Source: Candidatus Woesearchaeota archaeon (GTDB lineage Archaea; Nanobdellota; Nanobdellia; Woesearchaeales; JABGXB01). Taken from it: 64,000 bases of DNA. How positions within the stretch are numbered: the first letter of the stretch is position 1; every line of letters starts with the position of its first letter. Under the pieces are notes generated by a model, which searched no databases, was not told where the DNA came from, and was given only the letters and a program-made list of their open reading frames with translations. Positions 35,237-44,569 of the stretch are shown in pieces. Position numbers and translations under genes: made by a program. The DNA lies in the NCBI GenBank assembly GCA_018675975.1, contig JABGXB010000003.1, positions 331,821-395,820 of the forward strand. The letters are read 5' to 3'.

Positions 35237-36436
35237 ATGAAAAGAAAATATTTAATATTATTAATGATCGTAATTTGTATAAATTTAATTAGTGCTTATT
35301 CTATTGAATATCAAAGTCAAGAATATGAAATGTGTAATATAGTAAAAGGTAATTTTACAATTTTTAATTCAGACTTAGAAAATAGTGAATTTGAAATAAT
35401 TAATAATAATGACAAAATTAAAATTGCAAAAAATCATAATATTAAAAATAATAAAACAATTAACTTCGAATATGAACCAATATGTGAGTTCACAGGCGAA
35501 GTAAGAATAAATGTTTTAATTAAAAATAATGAAAATACAAAACAATTAACATTCCCAATCAAATTAATTTCAAAATCAAAAGAAAGTATAAGTTTTAATA
35601 ATCAAAAATCAGAAACAAATAATTTAAAATTAAATTTATGTAATACAACAAATTTGAAATTCGATTTTAATAATGATAATAATTATGATACAGCATATTT
35701 AATTGAAATAAAAGATACAGATTTCGAAAATTTAAATCGAAGTCAAGTTATAAAAATAAATGCAGAGAATTCTGAAGAGTTTAATTTTGAATTAAATAAT
35801 CAAACAAAAAGAACTCAATTCAAATTAGAACATACAAATGTTTTAACAAATCAATTAGAAGAAATATATTTTAATGTAAATATAAATTCAAATCAAAATT
35901 GCACTAGTGAATTAATTAATTTAAGTCCAAGAGAATTTAATTATTATGGATATGGATTATTAATATTAATATTTATTTTATTATTAATATCATTATTTGG
36001 AAACCATAAATCAAAAATTAATTTAAGAAAAAATAAAAAAGAACCAGTATTAATATTAAATAAACCCGAAAAACACAAATTTCTAAAATATCAAAATAAA
36101 ATTGAACAAATAAATAATATTAATGAAAAATTAAAAGAATTAAAACAAACATTAAGTAAACAAGTAAAAGAAATAGAAAAAATCAAAAGTAATGAAGATA
36201 AAAAACCAGATATTAAAATCAAACCATCAGAAATATTAGATAAATATAAAGAAAAGAAAATAATAGAAAAGCCAAAAAAAACAATTAAAAAAATTGTTAA
36301 AAAAGTAAATAAAAAAATAGTAAAGAAAACAATAAAAACAAAACCAGTAATTAAAAAATCAGCAAAAATAGTTAAAAAAACAAATAAAAAAGTAGTGAAA
36401 AAAGCAATTAAAAAAAAAAGTAATAAAAAAAAATAA
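35237..36436 (+). CDS. Surface protein with membrane helix and lysine-rich cytoplasmic tail
   Basis: 399 residues. Signal peptide 1-20 (YLILLMIVICINLISA), an extracellular beta-rich Asn-rich domain (about 21-232), a membrane helix (about 236-256, GYGLLILIFILLLISLF), a coiled coil (about 285-320) and about 55 residues made almost only of Lys, Val and Ile (KKIVKKVNKKIVKKTIK and on). The tail would face the cytoplasm. Such a tail resembles histone-H1-like or ribosome-binding tails and could touch nucleoid, RNA or acidic partners; this is inferred. AAAGAG precedes the ATG. Confidence 0.7.
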   Translation: MKRKYLILLMIVICINLISAYSIEYQSQEYEMCNIVKGNFTIFNSDLENSEFEIINNNDKIKIAKNHNIKNNKTINFEYEPICEFTGEVRINVLIKNNENTKQLTFPIKLISKSKESISFNNQKSETNNLKLNLCNTTNLKFDFNNDNNYDTAYLIEIKDTDFENLNRSQVIKINAENSEEFNFELNNQTKRTQFKLEHTNVLTNQLEEIYFNVNINSNQNCTSELINLSPREFNYYGYGLLILIFILLLISLFGNHKSKINLRKNKKEPVLILNKPEKHKFLKYQNKIEQINNINEKLKELKQTLSKQVKEIEKIKSNEDKKPDIKIKPSEILDKYKEKKIIEKPKKTIKKIVKKVNKKIVKKTIKTKPVIKKSAKIVKKTNKKVVKKAIKKKSNKKK

Positions 36437-36483
36437 TTTATATTTAACATATCTTTAAAAATAAATTTTATTTCTTATATATT

Positions 36484-36756
36484 ATGAATATAATGGATTA
36501 TGCTCAAAATTTGTTAAATTATGCAAAAGAAATGAGCAGATTAGATCAAAAATTAGCAAAAAAATACATAAAATCAGCAATAACCCTATTGAAAAAAAAA
36601 ACAATAAATGTACCAAATGAATGGAAAATATATTATTGTAAAAAATGTTTTTATGTACTAAATCCAAATAATACTAAATTTAGAACACATAATAAAAAAT
36701 TAACCATCAAATGTAATAATTGTGGCAATATAAAAAGAAAAATTCTAAAAAAATAA
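36484..36756 (+). CDS. rnp4: RNase P protein component 4 (Rpp21/Rpr2)
   Basis: 90 residues. An N-terminal helical hairpin (YAQNLLNYAKEMSRLDQKLAKKYIKSA in the family pattern) is followed by a zinc ribbon with YYCKKCFYVLNP and IKCNNCGNIKR supplying four cysteines. Rpp21 pairs with Rpp29 to support the RNase P RNA that trims tRNA 5' leaders. Its presence implies that this lineage keeps RNase P, unlike Nanoarchaeum equitans. It is embedded among surface-protein genes, an unusual place. Confidence 0.88.
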   Translation: MNIMDYAQNLLNYAKEMSRLDQKLAKKYIKSAITLLKKKTINVPNEWKIYYCKKCFYVLNPNNTKFRTHNKKLTIKCNNCGNIKRKILKK

Positions 36757-36809
36757 TAACTACTGTGAAGTAAATAAAAATTTATAAATAAAAATTTACA
36801 TTTATAATT

Positions 36810-37358
36810 ATGAATAAAATATTTACATTATTAGTATTATTTACATTAATTAATGGAGTTAATGCATATAATTCACCATGGTCTTTTTCATATGAAGAAG
36901 CAGAAGGTGACTATTTTGATAATTTTGGAAATCAAAAATATCAATATAGACAAAATGAACAATATGGATATGGTATTGTAAACTCAAATTATGATTATAG
37001 TGATGATTATATAGATTATAGTAAACAATATAATCAAGGATATGGAAGATATCAAGATTATTATAATAGAAATATTAATAGATTTTTACCACAAACTATT
37101 TGTTTAGATTTTTGTAATAAACCAAAATATGAAAAAACCACATATAATAAAGATTTAACAAGAGAACAATTAAATCAAGAAACTATATTTGGATCAAATA
37201 ATGATTTAAGTTTTAATAAATTAGGATTTTATACAAGACAAAGAAAAACAGTAAGCTCTGGATTAGGATATAATTCCAGACCAATTATACAAAATAAATT
37301 TGAAATTTATAATATTAAAAAGAATAATGGATACATAAACAGTTTTTATTTAAAATGA
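36810..37358 (+). CDS. Secreted Tyr-rich protein A
   Basis: 182 residues. Signal peptide (IFTLLVLFTLINGVNA) followed at once by the element YNSPWSFSYEE, then a region dominated by Tyr, Asn, Asp and Gln (YRQNEQYGYGIVNSNYDY and similar) with one Cys pair (CLDFCN). It shares layout and the NSPWS element with the next gene, with which it overlaps at ATGA. A TATA box about 28 bases upstream suggests a leaderless start. Probably an intrinsically disordered or adhesive surface component; function unknown. Confidence 0.7.
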   Translation: MNKIFTLLVLFTLINGVNAYNSPWSFSYEEAEGDYFDNFGNQKYQYRQNEQYGYGIVNSNYDYSDDYIDYSKQYNQGYGRYQDYYNRNINRFLPQTICLDFCNKPKYEKTTYNKDLTREQLNQETIFGSNNDLSFNKLGFYTRQRKTVSSGLGYNSRPIIQNKFEIYNIKKNNGYINSFYLK

Positions 37359-37993
37359 TAAACAAAAAATATATAATAATTATAGCATTAATGGCATTAT
37401 TATTAATTAATAATTCATATGCATACAATTTAGAAAGAAATTCACCTTGGTCTTATAGCAATACATTTAGTAATAGTCAATATGAAAATGCATGGGGAAC
37501 ACAATCTTCAAGTTATAATTATGATAATAAATATGCATATGGAGATTATTCTAGAAAAATAAATTATGAAGATAATTATAGACAATCAGGTTTAAATTAT
37601 AAAGCCGGATATGGAAATTACGGCAGTTATGATGATAATCGATATTTAAGAGGAGACAATAGATATTATGATTGTAAAAATTGTATAACTAGAGACAGAT
37701 ATGATGGATTTTATTGGGATTATATTAATAGTTATTCAGATTATCATTTAGATGAAAAAAGTATATATTATCAAGAAACTGACAATTATAAAAAATATAT
37801 AAAACCACATCAAACATATACAGGACCAGGAGTTTTTTACAAATATACATATAATCGAAATTATAATTCCGGTTTAAATGAAAATTATGAATATCAATAT
37901 AGTAGAGATAATAATAATTTTTATAATACAAATTTATTTGTAAGGCCATTTGGACAAAGTTATAGAGAATATAACAATTGGTTGTGGAATTAA
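37355..37993 (+). CDS. Secreted Tyr-rich protein B (paralogue of A)
   Basis: 212 residues. Signal peptide (IIIIALMALLLINNSYA), then RNSPWSYSNTF, then Tyr/Asn/Asp-rich sequence with repeated YG/YD steps and a CKNC pair near residue 108. The start ATG overlaps the stop of protein A (ATGA), so both are made from one message. Tyr makes up an exceptional share of the residues. Tyr-rich secreted proteins can self-assemble or cross-link, but nothing here proves this. Confidence 0.7.
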   Translation: MINKKYIIIIALMALLLINNSYAYNLERNSPWSYSNTFSNSQYENAWGTQSSSYNYDNKYAYGDYSRKINYEDNYRQSGLNYKAGYGNYGSYDDNRYLRGDNRYYDCKNCITRDRYDGFYWDYINSYSDYHLDEKSIYYQETDNYKKYIKPHQTYTGPGVFYKYTYNRNYNSGLNENYEYQYSRDNNNFYNTNLFVRPFGQSYREYNNWLWN

Positions 37994-38000
37994 TTAAAAG

Positions 38001-38009
38001 TTTATAAAT
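38001..38009 (+). promoter_or_regulatory. TATA box for aRF1
   Basis: TTTATAAAT lies 22-30 bases before the ATG at 38031. No ribosome site is present, so the aRF1 message is probably leaderless. Confidence 0.6.
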
Positions 38010-38030
38010 TCTTTAAAATTATTAAAACTA

Positions 38031-39143
38031 ATGGAAAAAAAAATTCAAAAGTTAGATCCTACAACAAAAGTAAAATTAAAAAAACTTCTAAAACAATTAG
38101 ATTCAATTAGAGCAAGACATACAGAACTAATTACAGTATATATTCCAGCAGGTTATGAAATAACTAAAAAAATTCAACACTTACAAGATGAACAAGGAAC
38201 TGCCACTAATATTAAATCTTCATCAACTAGAAAAAATGTAATTAATGCAATTGAAAAAATGATACAAGCATTAAAAATAGTTGGAAGAACACCAGCAAAT
38301 GGATTAGCAATATTTGCAGGAAACATAAGTGAAAAAGAAGGTTTTGAAGACTATAAAGTATTTTCTTATGAACCAACAATACCAATGAATCAAAATTTAT
38401 ATAGATGTGATAAAATATTTATTACAGATGTTTTACATGATTTCATTGATGACGATGAATTATTTGGACTGGTTGTCTTAGATAGAAGAGATGCCACAAT
38501 TGCATTATTAAAAGGAAAATCCATTCAAGTTTTAAAAAAAACACATTCAGATATACCAGGAAAAACAAAAGCAGGTGGACAATCTGCAATGAGATTTCAA
38601 AGATTAAGAGTTGATGCAACTGATCAACACTATAAAAAAATTGCAGAATATATGAAAAATGAATTTCTATTTAAAGAAAATTTAAAAGGTATTTTAGTTG
38701 GTGGACCAGGAGTTACAATAAATGATTTCTTAACAAAAGGATTCATAACAGGAGATGTTCAAAAAAAAATAATAGGTACTGCAGATTTAAGTTATACAGA
38801 TGAATGGGGCCTAAAAGAATTATTAGAAAAATCCCAAGACATACTTTCAAATGAAATTATCATTGAAGAAAAAAAATTAGTAGATGAAATTTTAACCTTA
38901 TTAAGAGATCAATTTAATAAAGTTGCATATGGAATTGATGATGTAAAAAAAGCACTAGAAATGGGTGCAGTTGCTAGATTATTAATATTAGAATCAATTG
39001 ATGAAAATTTAAGTGAAGAATTAGAAAATATTTGCCTTAATTTTAAAGGAGAAGTTAAATATATAACTGACGACACAGAACACGGTGCACAGTTAAAAGC
39101 ATTAGGTGGAGTTGTTGCAAAATTAAGATATCCAATTGAATAA
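38031..39143 (+). CDS. prf1: Peptide chain release factor aRF1
   Basis: 370 residues of the eRF1/aRF1 family that reads all three stop codons and releases the peptide. The codon-recognition motif NIKS is in TATNIKSSSTRKNV (about residue 62), and the catalytic GGQ is in KTKAGGQSAMRFQR (about 180). Domain 3 is present but ends early (LKALGGVVAKLRYPIE). The protein is about 40 residues shorter than most archaeal aRF1, with less of the C-terminal minidomain. The gene stands alone after the Tyr-rich pair. Confidence 0.94.
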   Translation: MEKKIQKLDPTTKVKLKKLLKQLDSIRARHTELITVYIPAGYEITKKIQHLQDEQGTATNIKSSSTRKNVINAIEKMIQALKIVGRTPANGLAIFAGNISEKEGFEDYKVFSYEPTIPMNQNLYRCDKIFITDVLHDFIDDDELFGLVVLDRRDATIALLKGKSIQVLKKTHSDIPGKTKAGGQSAMRFQRLRVDATDQHYKKIAEYMKNEFLFKENLKGILVGGPGVTINDFLTKGFITGDVQKKIIGTADLSYTDEWGLKELLEKSQDILSNEIIIEEKKLVDEILTLLRDQFNKVAYGIDDVKKALEMGAVARLLILESIDENLSEELENICLNFKGEVKYITDDTEHGAQLKALGGVVAKLRYPIE

Positions 39144-39144
39144 A

Positions 39145-40434
39145 TTATTTAATATTAAAATTTCCTAAAAGACAATATTTATTTTTATGTTTTACCAAAA
39201 TCCCAATTTTATTTAAATGATCCAAATCCGATTTAATAAGAGTTATATGATATTTTTTTGTAATATTTTTATATTTAGGATATTTTTTAATTAAATTAAT
39301 TACATCACCAACTTCCAAAATCCCATTTTTATAAAAAATATCAACAATTTTTTTTCTTCTTTTTGTTGCTTCTAAACTAGAACCATATATATTAGAATTT
39401 AAAATAAATTTAACTAAACTATTTTTAAAACCATTATTAATTTCATTTTCAAATTCAAAAAATAAAAAAATATTAAAATCTTTAGTTTTATCAACAAAAT
39501 CAAATTTAGATTTAAAATAATTCTCTGAAAAATACTTATACAATTTCAATGCATATGTAGCATAATAAGAAGTATAAATTTGAATTTTTTTATCAGACTT
39601 AATTAAACCCCAACCTCCTGATTTAAGAGAATGTTTAATTAAAAAATTAAATGCTTTTTTAACATTAGAATTAAAAGGATCGGCTTTTAAAACTAATAAA
39701 CAAATTAAAGATAATGAAGTAGCATAAACTGTGGATTGATCATTAATTGTAGTATCAGAAGATGAAAAACCGCCATCCGAATTTTGATTACTAATTAAAA
39801 AATCAAGCGCCTCATCAATAATTTCCCAATTATAATTTTGATTGGTTCTTAAAATAGAAAATAAGACATTTGCAGTATATGAATTTTGACTTTTTTCACT
39901 ATTTTGATTATAACCCCAACCCAATTTATCTTTTGCTCGATTCATATAAAACCATTTTACTAATTTCAATAAAGAAGCATTTATTTTTTGAGAATTATAT
40001 AAATATAATGGATCAACAATAGAAAAATTAAGTAAATTATAAGTATCAGGAAAAACTCCCCAATATCCACCAATACATTGTTTATCTAAAATTAAATCAA
40101 TAATTTTTTTTTGTCTTTTTTTAACAAAACTATTATCTAAAAATCTAATTACTTTTAATTTTGAACATAAAAAATTAATTTCTGTATCAGCAGAAAAGTT
40201 AAAATTAAGACAATATAATAAAGATTTATTTATATGAGGCAAGTAATCAATATTTTGCGAATATATTAAAATTCTAATTGCCTCACTAGTCCTTACAAGA
40301 GTATGATCAAAAAAAGGAGGTATATTTATATTAGGATCCTTATTAAAAATAAAAGAACCATCTTCATTTGAAAATTTCACAATTTCCTTACACGTTTTAT
40401 TAATTAAATTATCTATAATCTCAATTTCATTCAT
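39145..40434 (-). CDS. Alpha/alpha-toroid (terpenoid cyclase/prenyltransferase-like) protein with C-terminal winged helix
   Basis: 429 residues. About residues 20-300 contain repeated helical hairpins with Gly/Trp turns typical of the alpha/alpha toroid: QCIGGYWGVFPDT, KLGWGYNQNSE, NSDGGFSSSDTT and SGGWGLIKSDK. The squalene-cyclase DxDD acid motif is not evident, so catalysis as a cyclase is doubtful. Residues about 350-425 look like a winged helix (HITLIKSDLDHLNKIGILVKH). I do not know a named family with this fusion. It might be a lipid- or peptide-sensing regulator. It is convergent with aRF1, with one base between. Confidence 0.65.
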   Translation of the reverse strand: MNEIEIIDNLINKTCKEIVKFSNEDGSFIFNKDPNINIPPFFDHTLVRTSEAIRILIYSQNIDYLPHINKSLLYCLNFNFSADTEINFLCSKLKVIRFLDNSFVKKRQKKIIDLILDKQCIGGYWGVFPDTYNLLNFSIVDPLYLYNSQKINASLLKLVKWFYMNRAKDKLGWGYNQNSEKSQNSYTANVLFSILRTNQNYNWEIIDEALDFLISNQNSDGGFSSSDTTINDQSTVYATSLSLICLLVLKADPFNSNVKKAFNFLIKHSLKSGGWGLIKSDKKIQIYTSYYATYALKLYKYFSENYFKSKFDFVDKTKDFNIFLFFEFENEINNGFKNSLVKFILNSNIYGSSLEATKRRKKIVDIFYKNGILEVGDVINLIKKYPKYKNITKKYHITLIKSDLDHLNKIGILVKHKNKYCLLGNFNIK

Positions 40435-40532
40435 AAATATACAATAAATTAAATATTTTTAAAAATGTGTGAATTCCAGAAGTAATAATAAAAAAAAGCT
40501 ATCTTTATAAAAGGTAAAAAATAACTCAAAAT

Positions 40533-40748
40533 ATGAGTGATACTAAGTTAACTAAATACGAAAAAACAAAAATTATATCTGCAAGAGCATTAGCAATTTC
40601 CGAAGGGGCTGTCCCAAAGGTTGAATTAACTGAAGAAGATCTTAAAAGAATTAATTATTCACCAGTAAAAATAGCACTATTAGAATTTGAAAAAGATGTA
40701 ATCCCTATTATTATTGAAAAAACTTGGCCAGAAAGAAAAAGTTATTAA
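40533..40748 (+). CDS. rpoK: DNA-directed RNA polymerase subunit K (Rpb6/omega-like)
   Basis: 71 residues. The subunit clamps the largest polymerase subunit and helps assembly. The family segment LTKYEKTKIISARALAISEGA and the end ALLEFEKDVIPIIIEKTWP are clear. A TATA-like box (TTTATAAAA) about 25 bases upstream suggests a leaderless start. The stop is followed after 3 bases by the next gene, so it heads a three-gene operon with an unknown protein and a radical SAM protein. Confidence 0.93.
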   Translation: MSDTKLTKYEKTKIISARALAISEGAVPKVELTEEDLKRINYSPVKIALLEFEKDVIPIIIEKTWPERKSY

Positions 40749-40751
40749 AAA

Positions 40752-41405
40752 ATGCCATGGCGAGACAATTATAATCAAATAAAATTTGATTTTTTACTTT
40801 TCCACAACAAAAAAATAAATATAAATGAAATAATTTCTAATTTAAACAAAAATTCTAAAGAATATATACTAAATTGTAATATTAAAATTAATGAATGTGA
40901 AAATAATAAATTAAATGAATTATTTAATGAAAAAAAATTAATAACAAAATTAAAAATCGAAACTATATTTAATAAAAAAACATTTGAATTAAGCCCAGAA
41001 AGTTATTATTATTTAGAATATATAGATGAATTTTTATACAATATAAAAGAAAAATACAATATTAAAATATTTGATTTAATTCAATCAAAAGAAATCGAAA
41101 TTAATAAATTAAAACCGAATTTCCCCAATTTTAAAAATAGAATTGAAATACACAAAATAAAAAAAAAAGACAGATACCAACTTCACACACATGGATTAAA
41201 TAAATTTTCCATACCAGACTTACAAATAAATAATATAAAAAAAGAAGAAATAAATGATTTTAAAAAAATAATTATTGAAACTGCAACTAATTTATTAATA
41301 AGCAATAAAACTAAATTAAAAATATTAAATAAATATATAATATTAGAATTTATGAGTAATTCAAAAGAACATTTTGACAAACCACAATTAAAAATAATTT
41401 ATTAA
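40752..41405 (+). CDS. Hypothetical protein with HTHGL motif
   Basis: Unrecognised 217-residue soluble protein, Lys/Asn/Ile-rich, without signal or membrane segments. The only striking element is RYQLHTHGLNKFSIPDLQI near residues 141-159, a paired-His motif that resembles a segment in some uncharacterised DUF families. It may bind metal. It begins three bases after rpoK and ends three bases before the radical SAM gene, so the three are co-transcribed. A functional link to the radical SAM enzyme is possible but inferred. Confidence 0.6.
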   Translation: MPWRDNYNQIKFDFLLFHNKKININEIISNLNKNSKEYILNCNIKINECENNKLNELFNEKKLITKLKIETIFNKKTFELSPESYYYLEYIDEFLYNIKEKYNIKIFDLIQSKEIEINKLKPNFPNFKNRIEIHKIKKKDRYQLHTHGLNKFSIPDLQINNIKKEEINDFKKIIIETATNLLISNKTKLKILNKYIILEFMSNSKEHFDKPQLKIIY

Positions 41406-41408
41406 AAA

Positions 41409-42623
41409 ATGATAAAAACAAACATAAAAGAATATTCATTTCAAGAGATTAATAATAAAATTAGAGTAATTTTTAAACAAAATAATTATTTTGAAATCGA
41501 TAAAGACTTTACAGATATAGAATATGAAATTAAAGATAATCAATTATGTTTTAATACTGAAAATGAAAAAAAAATAAAAAAAATAATGCATAAAATTTTA
41601 TCTTACGCAGAATATAAAAACATATTTACAAATAAAAAAATATATTATATTAATGAACAAAGTCAAATACCATTAATTGGAAGTATTGCATATGGGTTAA
41701 TTGACAGGGGTAGCAATATAATTGAAATCAGACCCAATACAGGTTGTAATATGAACTGTCCATTTTGTAGTGTAGATGAAGGTTTAAGTTCTAAAAAAAA
41801 AGTAGAATATTATGTTGAACCACATTATCTTGCAAAAGAATTTCAAAAACTATGCGAATTAAAAAATACAGATTATATAGAAGCGCACATAGGCCCACAA
41901 GGTGAGCCAGTAGCTTATGACGATTTAGAATTATTTATTTCATTAATTAAAAAAATACCCAATGTAAAAATAATTTCCATAAATACAAATGGAACATTAA
42001 TTACAAAAGAACTTGCAGATAAATTAATTAAAGCAGGCCTTAATAGAGTAAATTTATCTTTACACACTATGGACACATTAAATTCTAAAAAAATGTTTGG
42101 TAGTGGAAAATACGACATAGAACAAATAAAAGAAATTTCACAATATCTTGCAAATAAAATTGAATTAGTTATTGCACCAGTCTTAGTCAAAGGATATAAT
42201 GAAGAAGATTTAATTGAAGTAATTAATTTTGCAAAAAAAATAAGTAAAAATATAAAATTTCCTAAAATTTGCATACAAAATTTTTTAAGATATAAATTTG
42301 GAAGAAATCCAGTAAAAGAAATTAAATGGGATGAGTTTTACAAACAATTAGATTATTATGAAAAAAGTACAAATACTAATATGAAAATAACTGAATCAGA
42401 TTTTAATATTAAACCATGCAATTCACCAGAAAAAACAATAAAAAAAAATGAAATATTAAAAGTCAAAATTGTACTACCAGGAAGACTTCAAGGAGAAAAA
42501 ATTGCAATGGCAAAAAAAAGATCAATTAGTATATTTAATGCCGAAAATTTACAAATTGGAAAAGAATATAAAATAAAAATAATAAAAGATAAACATAATT
42601 TATATACAGCCGTACCAAATTAA
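41409..42623 (+). CDS. Radical SAM protein with C-terminal TRAM domain
   Basis: 404 residues. The 4Fe-4S motif CNMNCPFC (about residue 114) is followed by the SAM-binding GPQGEPVAYDD and SINTNGTL elements of the radical SAM barrel. The C-terminal 60 residues (LKVKIVLPGRLQGEKIAMAKKRSI and on) form a TRAM RNA-binding domain. Archaeal proteins of this arrangement (COG2100-like) are uncharacterised; TRAM suggests an RNA substrate such as tRNA or rRNA. Third gene of the rpoK operon. Confidence 0.85.
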   Translation: MIKTNIKEYSFQEINNKIRVIFKQNNYFEIDKDFTDIEYEIKDNQLCFNTENEKKIKKIMHKILSYAEYKNIFTNKKIYYINEQSQIPLIGSIAYGLIDRGSNIIEIRPNTGCNMNCPFCSVDEGLSSKKKVEYYVEPHYLAKEFQKLCELKNTDYIEAHIGPQGEPVAYDDLELFISLIKKIPNVKIISINTNGTLITKELADKLIKAGLNRVNLSLHTMDTLNSKKMFGSGKYDIEQIKEISQYLANKIELVIAPVLVKGYNEEDLIEVINFAKKISKNIKFPKICIQNFLRYKFGRNPVKEIKWDEFYKQLDYYEKSTNTNMKITESDFNIKPCNSPEKTIKKNEILKVKIVLPGRLQGEKIAMAKKRSISIFNAENLQIGKEYKIKIIKDKHNLYTAVPN

Positions 42624-42638
42624 AATAAAATTATAAAA

Positions 42639-43784
42639 TTAAAACAATAAATTAAAAATAAAATAAATTATAACTATAATAAATATAATTAACAGAAACC
42701 ACAATATATTTTTAAAAATTGAACTACCATCATCAACAGTTCTATTTTCAACAATTTTATCAACATCAAAAGAAAGTGATTTATTATTAGAATCTACATT
42801 ATTATTAACATCATTTTTATCATCAGTAGTTTCAATTAAAATATCTGAATCATTATCAATTGGATTCAAATCGTCAACTGTCTCAACAATATCATTTTCA
42901 ATTACATCATCATCTGAATTATCATTAACATCTAATTCACCAGATTCTTTTTTTGCTAACCAGTCCTTATAATTAATACCACAACCTTCTCTTTTCAATA
43001 ATAATTTTTCAGTTCTATCAGTTTTAATACCAGCTCTAGATTTTAAAGGACTTGGAGTAACTTCAAAAATAAAACTTCCATCAAATAATTTATCTCTTGG
43101 TAATTCAAGTTCAATAAAACCAGAATCAGTATACCCATTGTCACCTTTAATTGAATGATAAGCCACTCCAAATATATTTAAAATTCTATTAGTAATTCTA
43201 ACTTCAGCAGCATCCAAGTCTGATTCTCCATTATTCATAATAGTATAAAAAACTTTAACAGAATTTTCATTACATTGAATTATTTTTGAATCCATCCTTG
43301 CATCTTTAATTAATACATCTTTTCTATTTTGATTAAATTTTAAATTCACAATAAAAGGTTCACTATTAACAAAAGTTCTATTAACCCCATATTCACCTTT
43401 AGCAGTAATATTTAATTTATAATCACCTGAATTTAATTCATAAGGAGCTCTATTATCATTTTCAAAAATTAATTCTAAAGTTTCACAATCATTTTTTTTA
43501 ATATCAATTTTTTCATTATCTTCTAATTTAAAGCTACTCCCATCATCCAAATTAGGAATATTTGCAAAAATTTCCACATCCTCTAAATCTTCAGCAAAAT
43601 CATTACAAATATTAATTTCAAAAAATAATTTTTGCCCAGATCTAATTACTTCATTATATTTTTCATTATTTTCAACAGATTGCTCATCATTATTAATAAC
43701 TATTGAAGTTTCATCAATATATAATAAACTAGATGCAAATACTGAACACAATAATAATAATACAATAAATATATTTAACTTCAT
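42639..43784 (-). CDS. Secreted surface protein with C-terminal membrane anchor
   Basis: 381 residues. Signal peptide (IFIVLLLLCSVFASSLL), two CARDB/COG1361-like beta domains (about 20-265, with paired Cys: NICNDF, NDCETL, IQCNEN and REGCGINY), an Asp/Asn-rich spacer (about 275-345) and a C-terminal helix (NILWFLLIIFIIVIIYFIF). This is the same architecture as the S-layer-like protein at 33.9 kb but with a disulphide-capable domain. Probably a minor envelope component. It is convergent with the radical SAM operon. Confidence 0.78.
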   Translation of the reverse strand: MKLNIFIVLLLLCSVFASSLLYIDETSIVINNDEQSVENNEKYNEVIRSGQKLFFEINICNDFAEDLEDVEIFANIPNLDDGSSFKLEDNEKIDIKKNDCETLELIFENDNRAPYELNSGDYKLNITAKGEYGVNRTFVNSEPFIVNLKFNQNRKDVLIKDARMDSKIIQCNENSVKVFYTIMNNGESDLDAAEVRITNRILNIFGVAYHSIKGDNGYTDSGFIELELPRDKLFDGSFIFEVTPSPLKSRAGIKTDRTEKLLLKREGCGINYKDWLAKKESGELDVNDNSDDDVIENDIVETVDDLNPIDNDSDILIETTDDKNDVNNNVDSNNKSLSFDVDKIVENRTVDDGSSIFKNILWFLLIIFIIVIIYFIFNLLF

Positions 43785-43869
43785 ATTTAATATAAAAACC
43801 TTTAATTTTTAAAAACTATTGTATTAAAACAGACAATAATTTTATAATAATTAATAAAAACACACAAAT

Positions 43870-44550
43870 ATGCAAAATATCATTTCTTTTTCATATCTTT
43901 ATGACATATTAAGAAAAGAAAAAGTCAACAATGGATTAACTAAATTAGAATATGATTTATTTGACAATATAGAAGATTATTTGAAAATAAAAAAAGAAAT
44001 ATTGCAAAATGCAAAAAATTCAAATAATAATAAAAAAATTGAACAAATCGAAGAAGAATTAAAAACAATTATAGACATTGTAAAACAAGTATATAAAACT
44101 AGACTTTCTAAGACTATTGAATTAGCAAAAAATGCACTTGAATATGATAATATTAATGAAGAAGTATTAGAAAATTTATCAAAATTTGAAAAAGAATATT
44201 TTTTATCAATTATAAAAATATTTTCAAAACAAAAAAAGTGGCTATTTGATCAATTTCTTTTTAATGAAAAAGAAATAGAAACAAAAAATATAGATAATAT
44301 AGAAAAATCACAAAATATAGATTCCAATATAAATACAAATATAGAAAATATACAAGAAAACAAAAAAGATGAAGAAAATGAAATTATTGAAGAAATTGAC
44401 TTAATTGAAGTTATTTTTAATAAAGACGTACCAAAATTTATTGGTTTAGATTTAAAATTTAAAGGTCCATTTAAAAAAGGTGATAAGGTTAAAATGGATA
44501 AAAAACAAACAAATTTTTTATTAAAAAAAGGCATAATAACCCTCAATTAA
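43870..44550 (+). CDS. gins15: DNA replication factor GINS subunit (Gins15/51 type)
   Basis: 226 residues with the A-B domain order of archaeal Gins51/15. A helical A domain (YLYDILRKEKVNNGLTKLEYDLF, about 8-140) is followed by an acidic low-complexity linker (about 145-180) and a small beta-rich B domain at the end (VPKFIGLDLKFKGPFKKGD). GINS joins MCM and Cdc45/GAN (a DHH protein) in the replicative helicase. The two DHH proteins in this window are candidates for that partner. The ATG at 43870 has no ribosome site. Confidence 0.88.
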   Translation: MQNIISFSYLYDILRKEKVNNGLTKLEYDLFDNIEDYLKIKKEILQNAKNSNNNKKIEQIEEELKTIIDIVKQVYKTRLSKTIELAKNALEYDNINEEVLENLSKFEKEYFLSIIKIFSKQKKWLFDQFLFNEKEIETKNIDNIEKSQNIDSNINTNIENIQENKKDEENEIIEEIDLIEVIFNKDVPKFIGLDLKFKGPFKKGDKVKMDKKQTNFLLKKGIITLN

Positions 44551-44569
44551 AACCCATTCATAGTTAGTT

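Noticed and set aside
36091-36450. 119-codon hydrophobic open frame on the minus strand
   Set aside because: It is the antisense shadow of the lysine-rich tail: AAA/AAG codons read backwards as TTT/CTT give Phe and Leu.
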